From Fischerella sp. CENA71 (GTDB taxonomy: Bacteria > Cyanobacteriota > Cyanobacteriia > Cyanobacteriales > Nostocaceae), in NCBI GenBank assembly GCA_024239075.1, contig JANBVI010000044.1:1-64000 (forward strand): a stretch of 64,000 nucleotides of DNA, in the 5' to 3' direction. The first letter of the stretch is position 1; every line of letters begins with the position of its first letter. Below are positions 47,238 to 54,694 of the stretch, piece after piece. The position numbers and the translations under genes are program-made. A model generated the notes under the pieces. The model saw only the letters and a program-made list of their open reading frames with translations. It did no database searches and was not told where the DNA came from.

Positions 47238-47267
47238 AATATTTATGCACACGTGTGCATAAATATT
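47238..47267. promoter_or_regulatory. 30-bp perfect palindrome, probable FrtR operator
   Basis: The core is TGCACACGTGTGCA, with AATATTTA and TAAATATT arms that also pair perfectly. The central CG is typical of LacI-family operators. It lies about 73 bp before the frtR ATG. A second, weaker site (TGCACA-GA-TGTGCA, 47279-47292) has its centre 33 bp away, close to three helical turns, which suits cooperative binding and autoregulation. Confidence 0.75.
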
Positions 47268-47278
47268 GATTTTATTTT

Positions 47279-47292
47279 TGCACAGATGTGCA
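47279..47292. promoter_or_regulatory. Second operator-like half palindrome TGCACA-GA-TGTGCA
   Basis: It shares its half-sites with the 30-bp palindrome upstream and has a GA centre instead of CG. It probably overlaps the frtR promoter, followed by ATAATATAG. Confidence 0.6.
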
Positions 47293-47339
47293 TAATATAG
47301 ATGTTAATTTTATTTGCATTACATAAAGAAGTGCTTAAA

Positions 47340-48371
47340 ATGAGTAAACGGAAAATCTCAATAGAAGATATTGCTCGAAAAGCAGGCGTTTCTCATTCCA
47401 CAGTTTCACGCGCTTTACGAGATAGCCCGCTAATTAGCTTTAAAGTGCGAGAGGAAATTAAGAAAATAGCGCGAGAGATGAATTATGTACCTAATGCGAT
47501 CGCTCAAAGTTTACTTTCTTCACGCACCAATACCATTGGAGTAGTAGTAACTTCAATCGCAGATCCTTTTTACGCTGAGGTAGTGGAGGGAATCGAACAG
47601 ATAGCGAGATCGGCTAGTTTGAGTGTTTTGTTAAGTGCTGCACACCGAGATTTTGATCAGGAAATAACAGCTATTGATAATTTCCATCGCCGCAGAGTAG
47701 ACGGTATCTTATTAACCGATTCACGAATTAGTAAACACAACATTAAGCAAGTAGCACAAATTACTGTGCCAACAGTTCTGATAAATAGTCAAACAAAAGA
47801 TCAACCTGAAACATTGCACTCACTATCAATAGACGACTATTTAGGTGCGAGATTGGCTGTAGAACATCTGATTAGTCTTGGACACACTTGTATTGGTTAT
47901 CTTGGTGTAGGCGATCGCAGCAGTTCCAATCAGCTGCGCCTAGAAGGATATCAGAACACTTTAAGTGAGTCTGGCTTACCACAAATTCCTGACTGGGTAG
48001 CAATTAATAATGAAGATGATACAAGAATTAACGATATTGATACCGGAAAAAAGATGTTACCTCAACTATTAAATGCTGGGGTAACTGGCATCTTTTGTTA
48101 TAACGATATGGTAGCAATTGGCGCTCTTTTGGCTTGTCAGGGACTAGGTATTTCAATTCCCCAAGATTTAAGTCTGGTTGGATTTGACGGTATTGCTCTT
48201 TCTCGTTATGTGACACCGTCACTGACAACAGTCTGTCAACCAATGTTGGAAATCGGCCGCTATGCCATGCAAATGTTACTCGATTTATTAGATGAAAAAA
48301 CGATAGAAAACCGGGTTTTTTCACCTTTTTTGATCAAGCGGGGTAGTAGTGCGATGGTTCAATCACATTAG
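47340..48371 (+). CDS. frtR: LacI-family transcriptional regulator (FrtR-like, 343 aa)
   Basis: The N-terminal LacI helix-turn-helix and hinge (ISIEDIARKAGVSHSTVSRALRDSP, MNYVPNAIAQSLLSSRTNTIGVVV) are followed by a periplasmic-binding-protein-like effector domain (ADPFYAEVVEGIEQIA, RRVDGILLTDSR, GYLGVGDR, FCYNDMVAIGALLACQGLGISIP, SLVGFDGIALSRYVTPSLTTVCQP). I start it at ATG 47340, with AGAAG 8 nt upstream; the extension from 47301 is not family-like. It is divergent from frtABC and preceded by two operators. It is probably a sugar-responsive repressor of frtABC and of itself. It ends 4 nt from the convergent FMN reductase gene. Confidence 0.9.
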   Translation: MSKRKISIEDIARKAGVSHSTVSRALRDSPLISFKVREEIKKIAREMNYVPNAIAQSLLSSRTNTIGVVVTSIADPFYAEVVEGIEQIARSASLSVLLSAAHRDFDQEITAIDNFHRRRVDGILLTDSRISKHNIKQVAQITVPTVLINSQTKDQPETLHSLSIDDYLGARLAVEHLISLGHTCIGYLGVGDRSSSNQLRLEGYQNTLSESGLPQIPDWVAINNEDDTRINDIDTGKKMLPQLLNAGVTGIFCYNDMVAIGALLACQGLGISIPQDLSLVGFDGIALSRYVTPSLTTVCQPMLEIGRYAMQMLLDLLDEKTIENRVFSPFLIKRGSSAMVQSH

Positions 48372-48375
48372 TGAC

Positions 48376-48960
48376 TTAGTTATTATTTTTCTTCTCTAAG
48401 CTGATTTCTTGCCGCCCATATTTAAGAACAGTTGACATCCAAACTAACTCGTTCATAAACCTTTCCATGCGGCGAATGTAGGTTGGTTTGTCAATTAAAT
48501 TTCCCGACTCATCAAATAATGTTTGAACATTGCTAAAGTTGAGGTCATAAAAAATAGTTACTAAACCCAACTCGCGCATAACAGGTAATAGATTTTGAAT
48601 TACCCTTGTACCGCCAAAAGGCCCTGCTGAAACACCACACAGCCCAACGGCTTTATGAATGTACTCTTTTAGGCAAGTATCAAGTACGTGTTTGAGCAAA
48701 CCTGGATAACCGTGGTTATACTCTGGTACAACAATAATTAATCCATCTGCTCGCTCAATTGTTGCAGAAAACTCAGGATTTTTGAGTGCTTCGCCTGCAT
48801 CATCTGTGGCGATCGCCATCTTTCTAATATCAATGAATTCAGTTTCTAGGCGATCGCGTACGGCAACTTGCTCAAAAATAAATTTAGCAACATATTCACT
48901 TTGCCGTCCTTGACGGGGAGTGCCGAGAATAACTGGAATAAATAAGGATGAATATGACAC
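48376..48960 (-). CDS. NADPH-dependent FMN reductase family protein (194 aa)
   Basis: Flavodoxin-like fold of the NAD(P)H:FMN reductase family: ILGTPRQGRQSEYVAKFI at the phosphate-binding end, GLIIVVPEYNHGYPGLLKHVLD at the flavin site and GLCGVSAGPFGGTRVIQNL. It would reduce FMN or quinone-like substrates in the cytoplasm. It lies 9 nt downstream of the SDR gene, so both are probably one transcript. Its stop is 4 nt from that of the convergent frtR. Confidence 0.85.
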   Translation of the reverse strand: MSYSSLFIPVILGTPRQGRQSEYVAKFIFEQVAVRDRLETEFIDIRKMAIATDDAGEALKNPEFSATIERADGLIIVVPEYNHGYPGLLKHVLDTCLKEYIHKAVGLCGVSAGPFGGTRVIQNLLPVMRELGLVTIFYDLNFSNVQTLFDESGNLIDKPTYIRRMERFMNELVWMSTVLKYGRQEISLEKKNNN

Positions 48961-48969
48961 TTTTTTCCC

Positions 48970-49767
48970 CTATTGTTCTTGATAGTTCCAAAGTAGCCCA
49001 CCATCTACGAAAAAGGTACTACCTGTGATGTAGTCAGCATCAGAAGAAGCTAAAAACGCTACTAAGGAAGCAACATCTTGCGGTTGACCCAAGCGACCAA
49101 GGGGAATATTTTGTAATAGCGCCCCCAGCTTTTGTGGATCGTTTAACAGCTTGGTATTAATAGGAGTTTCTATTGCTCCTGGGGCGACATTATTAATAGT
49201 AATTCCTAACGCTCCTAACTCAACTGCCAAGTTACGGGTGAGCATTTTCATTCCACCTTTACTAGCACAGTAAGCGGTGAAATTAGGAAATGGTAGTTCC
49301 TCATGTACTGAACTAATATTAATAATTTTTCCAGGGCGCTTAGTTTCGATTAAATGTTGAACAAAAGCTTGAGTAGCAAAGAAAACACCTTTTAAATTGA
49401 CATTCATTACAGCATCATAATCTGCTTCTGTAACTTTCCAAAAAGGTTTATGTTTTTCAATGCCAGCGTTATTTACCAAAATATCTAACTTGCCAAAATG
49501 ATTAATACTTTGGGCAATTAGTTGACGCACTTCCTCAACGCTACCCAAATCTGCTTTAAGGGTGTAACCTCCTGATTTAGGACAATAAGCCATGTGGCAG
49601 CTACCACCAATCGCCTCTACCTTTGCTAAGGTTTCCTCTGCTCCTTCTGGGTGAGAGCGATAGTTAATCACAACATTTGCTCCTGCTTGAGCCAGACGCA
49701 AGACAATTCCTTGCCCAATTCCTTGACTACTACCTGTAACTAGAGCAACTTTACCTTCTAAGTTCAT
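48970..49767 (-). CDS. Short-chain dehydrogenase/reductase, glucose-1-dehydrogenase-like (265 aa)
   Basis: Classical SDR. The cofactor motif TGSSQGIGQG is at residues 11-20, NNAG near 107, Ser in INISSVHEE and YCASKGG with the catalytic Tyr-x-x-x-Lys near 170, and PGAIETPINT. It resembles glucose 1-dehydrogenases. A small insert (AYCPKSGGYTLK, about 60-71) follows the second strand. A sugar-oxidising role would suit the adjacent sugar-uptake genes but is inferred. The start ATG 49767 has AGGAGAAA (CTAGGAGAAAATTT) close upstream. Confidence 0.85.
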   Translation of the reverse strand: MNLEGKVALVTGSSQGIGQGIVLRLAQAGANVVINYRSHPEGAEETLAKVEAIGGSCHMAYCPKSGGYTLKADLGSVEEVRQLIAQSINHFGKLDILVNNAGIEKHKPFWKVTEADYDAVMNVNLKGVFFATQAFVQHLIETKRPGKIINISSVHEELPFPNFTAYCASKGGMKMLTRNLAVELGALGITINNVAPGAIETPINTKLLNDPQKLGALLQNIPLGRLGQPQDVASLVAFLASSDADYITGSTFFVDGGLLWNYQEQ

Positions 49768-50068
49768 AAATTTTCTCCTAGTAGTTTATGGTTAATTTTC
49801 TAGTGTTCAAATGGGCAATACCAAAAGTAGCAACGTTACAATTACATGAATGAAAATTTTCAAATGCAACAATGAGTAACCTGAGTCTTAACTTGAGCTT
49901 ACCCTGTAATTATGACTGGAATAATGAGTTAAATAATTATGAAAATATAAGTAATTACATCTATAAAGCTGATATTCTATTTAGAAATTAATTAGGGATT
50001 TTTCAGCAAAATTTAATAATAACTATTTCATTTTCCAAAAGAGTTTTCTTGATACCACTAGCTATATT
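49768..50068. promoter_or_regulatory. Divergent intergenic region between SDR and truncated GAF kinase genes
   Basis: About 300 AT-rich bases. No gene or clear motif is visible; promoters for both divergent genes are expected here. Confidence 0.3.
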
Positions 50069-50794
50069 ATGATCAAAGCCATTGATAATAAAACCTTACA
50101 AAACCAAATGTGGCAACGTGAGCGACGAGCGATCGCTCTTTTATCCTCTTTAAACTACCGTACTGGGGAACTATCTAGCTATCTACATGATATTGCCTGT
50201 GGAGTCAGTGAGTTGCTAGAGGTAGATTGGTCAGTACTCACCTTGTGTCAGCAAGGATTTGAAAGGGTACTTGCTAGTAGTGTTGACATGGGCGAGGGCG
50301 AACATGTTTATTCACTGCATGGATCATTAACTGGTACTGTCATAGAAACTGGTCACTCCTTAGCAGTGGAAGATGCGAACCAACACCCAGAATATGGCGA
50401 AGCTCCAGAAGGTTATTGTGCTTATTTAGGAATACCGTTGCGGATTGCTACAGGCGAAGTGATTGGTACTATCTGCTCTTTTCATCAGCAGCCACGGGAG
50501 TTTAGCCAAGAAGAAATTCAACTGGGAGAATTATTTGCTGAACGCGCGGCTACAGCAATTGATAACTATCATTTGTACGAGCAGCAGTGCCAATTCAATC
50601 ATTTTTTAGAGGCTGAGGTAGAAAAACGCACAGCAGAATTACGAGCAGCACAAGCCCAGCTTGTAGAACAGGAAAGGCTAGCAGCTATTGGTGAATTTGC
50701 TGCGATCATTGTGCATGAAATTCGTAATCCTTTGACTACAATGATCATGGGATTGAAGCTGACGGGGCGACAAAATAGCCTGAAAAGCTCATGA
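50069..50794 (+). pseudogene. GAF-domain sensor histidine kinase, truncated within the HisKA domain
   Basis: The 241 codons encode a GAF domain (residues about 25-180: LEVDWSVLTLCQQGFERVLASS, HPEYGEAPEGYCAYLGIPLRI, EIQLGELFAERAATAIDNY). A coiled linker (EKRTAELRAAQAQLVEQERLAAIGEFAAII) leads to the phospho-His motif VHEIRNPLTTMIMGLK. The frame then runs into IS-derived sequence (about 50773 onward) and ends, so most of HisKA and the whole ATPase domain are missing. Full-length relatives have about 200 further residues. The protein may persist as a GAF-dimerisation fragment but cannot be a kinase. Confidence 0.85.
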
Positions 50795-50998
50795 GATAAA
50801 GTATGTAGCAATTTATGGTAAGAAAAGATAGGTCTCATGAGTGTCAATAAGACCTATCTAATGACAATATTGCCTGAATAGAGACTATGAGTTATTACCC
50901 GAAACATCAGAGACGTTTATCTACCTTGCCATGATTCGCATCATGCTGAGGCGATTAGCATAAATTTTGACCCATCAAAACTTTTCAAACACCCTCTT
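50773..50998 (+). mobile_element. Internally deleted IS remnant (IS5-like transposase C-terminus)
   Basis: About 225 bp. An N-terminal piece reads MSVNKTYLMTILPE from ATG 50837 and stops. Further on, ELLPETSE then TFIYLAMIRIMLRRLA followed by a stop (ending 50963) is a typical transposase C-terminus of IS5-like elements. The outer ends share TGAAAAG in inverted orientation (left near 50776, right near 50980-50995 as CTTTTCAAACACCCTC). Most of the transposase is gone. The remnant lies exactly between the truncated kinase and the truncated cdh-like gene. Confidence 0.7.
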
Positions 50999-51677
50999 AG
51001 CTCAAGATAGAGATTACCTCTGGCAAAAGGTTCAACAATGTACTATTAATCAGAAACAAAAAACAGATCCATCTCCATGTAACTATGTCGATTTGACAAA
51101 CAATTTTGCCATAGCTTATGATCACTCAGTTGAATATTTATTAATTCCAACTGTTAAAGTTACAGGAATTGAAGACTCGCAAATATGGAATGCCGCAAAT
51201 AAGCCTTATTACCCATCTTTTTGGTATTTTGCATGGAGTAATACCCCAAATTACATAGGTAAAAGCGAAGAAAAATTAGGATTAGCTGTTAATTCTAAAT
51301 ATAGCCGTGGTCAGGATCAATTACATCTTCATATGTCTTGTATTGATAAAAAAGTGAGTCTTCAGCTAGAACAACTAGCTAAAGCTCAGAAAATTACTAC
51401 GCAGTGGCCTGACCTAGAAAAGCCTAACTTTGAAAACCCGAACCATACAAATGATAAATATCGTGTCAAAATACTGAGTGCTTTTGGACCGCAAGTTAAT
51501 CCTTTCAGACTTGTAAAGGACTACATAGGTTCTAAATACTCGATAGATGAACAAAGTATTGCTTTAGTAAGAAGAAATCAGAAAGAATTTTACATCCTCA
51601 ATAGTGATGGTCATACATCAAAGAACAATGGTCATGCTGAGTATTTGCTTGATGAAAGCTGTACTACTCAGCAATAG
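50967..51677 (+). pseudogene. CDP-diacylglycerol diphosphatase (Cdh family), N-terminus replaced by IS sequence
   Basis: The body matches the Cdh family: a Cys-containing start DYLWQKVQQC, VEYLLIPTVKVTGIEDSQIW, FWYFAWSNTP, LGLAVNSKYSRGQDQLHLHMSCI with the His-x-His of the active site, and AEYLLDESC. The family hydrolyses CDP-diacylglycerol to phosphatidate and CMP and normally starts with a membrane anchor or signal. Here the first ten codons (from a TTG at 50967) come from the right end of the IS remnant and no anchor is encoded. The catalytic part is intact, so a soluble protein might still be made if the TTG is used; otherwise it is a pseudogene. Confidence 0.75.
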
Positions 51678-52300
51678 GCCAATCTTCGGGCGGAAAATGT
51701 CGGCGCTCTCATTTTCTTTTTTGGATTATAATTATACCACAAAATATTTATGCAAGAGTTCTATTCAACCATAGGGGTTGGTCGTCCCAAAGGCAGATTT
51801 TGTCCTCTTGGGTAACTTTTCAACGTAGGAATCAGCATTCCAGCCATGATTTTGCGGCAACTACCCCAGTTAGTCGTCATTCGTCGGCTTGTTTGCTTCG
51901 CCGTCTATAATTTCCATCCATAACTCATCGAATGTTTTGCCGCGCTTCTTTGCTAGCAGTTCAACTCTTTCTTTGATTGAAATTATCTAGTTGCGATTCG
52001 CTCAAATCATTCTCTAGACTTAGTTCCAAGACAGCACACTCAATATTTAAACTGGCATAAATTCAAGCGAGTATTTTCTGACCTCAGCAGTGAAAATCGG
52101 TATAGTACATTAACTTACGCAAGTGTGAGTGGCGATCGCTCAGAAGGAAAAACTTGTTGGTTTACTGCTTAAGTGTTTATATTTGCAAATCAACGCCAAA
52201 TTATTGCTTGAGCAAGGATAGGATTGGCGAAGGAGATTATCCTAACAGTGCCTGTTAAGTTAATTTTCTAATTCTCGGTAATCGGCGGTAATAATTTACT
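51678..52300. other. Gene-poor stretch with decayed short reading frames
   Basis: 620 bases. On the minus strand, 51875-51987 encodes SIKERVELLAKKRGKTFDEL followed by WMEIIDGEANKP and a stop, but there is no standard start. Further along, 51775-51858 reads MAGMLIPTLKSYPRGQN and ends soon after. Both look like remains of a broken small gene. The last 200 bases before 52301 probably hold the promoter of the response-regulator operon. Confidence 0.4.
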
Positions 52301-54634
52301 ATGCGGATCTTACTGGTTGAGGATGACGAGCTAATTGCTGAAGCTTTGGTAAAAGCTCTCACTGACCAGCACTATGCTATAGATGTTGCTACGGATGGTC
52401 AAGCAGGTTGGGAGCTAGCAGAGGTATTTGCTTACGACTTAATTCTCCTGGACGTGATGCTTCCTAAGCTAGACGGTATTAGCCTTTGTCGGCGGTGGCG
52501 ATCACTTGGGGTGCGATCACCAATTATTCTGTTGACTTCCCAAGACAGCAGTACCAAAAAAGTCATGGGGTTGGATGCTGGAGCGGATGACTATGTGGTC
52601 AAGCCGTTCGAGATGCAAGAGCTGTTAGCGCGAATCCGGGCTTTACTGCGACGGGGAAATTTGACTTCTTCTCCCTTACTGGAGTGGGGAAAGCTGCGTC
52701 TTGACCCCAGTAATTTTGAAGTTACATATGACGAGCAACTGTTACATTTGACACCAAAAGAGTATAGTCTACTAGAACTTTTCCTCCGCAATCGCCAACG
52801 CATATTTAGCCGTAGTGCAATATTAGATAGCATTTGGTCGTTTGAAGAACTGCCAGGAGAGGACACAGTTAGATCCCATATGAAGGGGTTGCGGCAAAAA
52901 CTAAAGGCAGCAGGAGTCCCCGAAGATCCAATCGAGACAATATATGGCATTGGTTATCGCCTCAAACCATTAGAACAACAAAAGGCACGCAAGGGGCAAG
53001 TAGTGCCCAATCGCCTCTCGCCTGCTCAAAAGCAGCAAACTTTGCTAGAGATTTCTAGAGTCTGGGAGCGAACCAAAGAAAAGTTGAGTCATCGCATAGC
53101 CACAATCGAACAAGCAACGATGGCGCTACGACAAAATCAGCTCAGTGATGAATTGCAATTTGCAGCAGAACGGGAAGCTCATAAGCTAGCAGGTTCGCTA
53201 GGGATGTATGGCTTTGTCCAAGGTTCACGGCTAGCTCAAGAAATAGAACAATTTTTTCAATCAAAAGAGCTGATAGATCGAAACCAAACGCTGCATTTAT
53301 CTGAATTAATTGTGGCATTACGTCAGGAGTTGCAACAAACAACCGCAGCAAAGACACCTGAAGTGTCGTCACTAGACAAACGACCTTGGCTATTGATTGT
53401 CGAACACGATAAGTCCTTGGCTAAGGCGTTGATTGTCGAGGCTGCTAGTTGGGGAATGCGGGCAAAAATAGCTACAACTCCGACTCTAGCCAGAGAGCGA
53501 ATATCTAGAGATCGCCCCGATATAGTACTGCTGGATCTTTCTGGTAATACCCCACAGGACAATCTAACGCTGCTCTCGCAATTGAATGCCTGCACACCTC
53601 CAGTCCCAGTGCTAGTGCTTGCAGATCGCGAGCGTGCAATCGACCGAGTCAAAGTAGCGCGTTTAGGCGGACGCGGATTTTTACCTAAGCCCGTGACTCC
53701 AACTCAGGTGCTAGAAGCAGTTACGGCTTTGTTGCAGCGCGATCGCACTAGTGCAACTATCATGGTGGTGGACGATGATTCCCAAGTGCTGACGGCACTC
53801 CACAGCTTACTAGAACCTTGGGGGTTCAAGCTCTCTACTCTCGATTGCCCTTTGCAGTTTTGGGACAACCTGGAAGTTGTAGCACCAGATTTGTTGATTT
53901 TGGATGTAGAAATGCCCCAGATCAGTGGCATCGACTTGTGCCAGTCCGTCCGTGCTGACATGCGTTGGAGTGGTTTGCCAATCCTGTTTCTTAGCGCCCA
54001 TACAGATGCAGATACAATGCAGCAGGTGTTTGCCGCAGGTGGTGATGATTACGTAAGTAAGCCGATTGTGGGACCGGAACTGGTCACCCGCATTCTCAAT
54101 CGCTTAGAGCGATCGCGCTTGCTGCGAAATTTGGTGGAAACTGATGCCTTAACTGGAGTTGCCAATTACCGCAAGTCAACCCAACAACTGACTCAGTTTC
54201 TTGAGCTATGCGATCGCCACCAGCAGCCACTTTGCTTTGCTGTCTTAAACTTAGATCGCTTCAAACAGATCAACGAGTGCTACAGTCATACCAGTGGCGA
54301 TGTAGTGCTGTCCCGACTGGGAGAACTGCTGCGACGACACTTTCAAAGTGATGACGTTGTAGGTCGCTGGGGAGGAGCAGAGTTTATTGTGGGGATGTAT
54401 GGCATGACTCGCTCTCAAGGAATCAAGCGGCTAGCTGAAGTTCTAGAGGCTCTACACCAGCAGAAGTTTACAGCTTTTGACGGCACTGAGTTTCAAGTAA
54501 CCTTGAGTGTTAGTGCGATCCAATATCCCCAAGACGGTACTAACCTGCCAGCACTCTACAAAGCTGCGGCGGCAGCGTTACGTCAGGCTCAAGCAGTGGG
54601 AGGCGATCGGGCAAATGCCTCAACTCTTGACTGA
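52301..54634 (+). CDS. Multidomain response regulator: REC-wHTH-Hpt-REC-REC-GGDEF (777 aa)
   Basis: REC1 (1-120: LLVEDDELIAEAL, LILLDVMLPK, DDYVVKPFE) and a winged helix (130-225: LTPKEYSLLELFLRN, IETIYGIGYRL) form an OmpR-type front. An Hpt domain (about 250-340) has the phospho-His motif AHKLAGSLGMYGF. REC2 (about 365-480) has LLDLSG and LPKPVTP, and REC3 (490-610) has VVDDDSQVL, LILDVEMPQ and DYVSKPI. The C-terminal GGDEF domain (620-777: TDALTGVANYR, NLDRFKQINE) has GGAEF in place of GG(D/E)EF, so cyclic-di-GMP synthesis is doubtful. It is followed 60 nt later by the hybrid kinase, forming a phosphorelay unit. Confidence 0.9.
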   Translation: MRILLVEDDELIAEALVKALTDQHYAIDVATDGQAGWELAEVFAYDLILLDVMLPKLDGISLCRRWRSLGVRSPIILLTSQDSSTKKVMGLDAGADDYVVKPFEMQELLARIRALLRRGNLTSSPLLEWGKLRLDPSNFEVTYDEQLLHLTPKEYSLLELFLRNRQRIFSRSAILDSIWSFEELPGEDTVRSHMKGLRQKLKAAGVPEDPIETIYGIGYRLKPLEQQKARKGQVVPNRLSPAQKQQTLLEISRVWERTKEKLSHRIATIEQATMALRQNQLSDELQFAAEREAHKLAGSLGMYGFVQGSRLAQEIEQFFQSKELIDRNQTLHLSELIVALRQELQQTTAAKTPEVSSLDKRPWLLIVEHDKSLAKALIVEAASWGMRAKIATTPTLARERISRDRPDIVLLDLSGNTPQDNLTLLSQLNACTPPVPVLVLADRERAIDRVKVARLGGRGFLPKPVTPTQVLEAVTALLQRDRTSATIMVVDDDSQVLTALHSLLEPWGFKLSTLDCPLQFWDNLEVVAPDLLILDVEMPQISGIDLCQSVRADMRWSGLPILFLSAHTDADTMQQVFAAGGDDYVSKPIVGPELVTRILNRLERSRLLRNLVETDALTGVANYRKSTQQLTQFLELCDRHQQPLCFAVLNLDRFKQINECYSHTSGDVVLSRLGELLRRHFQSDDVVGRWGGAEFIVGMYGMTRSQGIKRLAEVLEALHQQKFTAFDGTEFQVTLSVSAIQYPQDGTNLPALYKAAAAALRQAQAVGGDRANASTLD

Positions 54635-54694
54635 ATAGTAGCAAAAGTGCTGATGGGACGAATCGCCAGGCTGAAGGAAGGGAGGTATAAATTT

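Larger units (their letters stand above)
46238..47339. promoter_or_regulatory. Divergent promoter region between frtA and frtR
   Basis: 1.1 kb, AT-rich, with no gene. At 46300-46351 two interlocked inverted repeats occur (GAAGCCGC/GCGGCTTC and CCATAGACGCC/GGGCGTCTATGG), a dispersed Nostoc palindrome of the family also seen at 40.9 kb. Two LacI-type operator candidates lie just before frtR (listed separately). I found no good copy of that operator near the frtA start. Confidence 0.6.
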
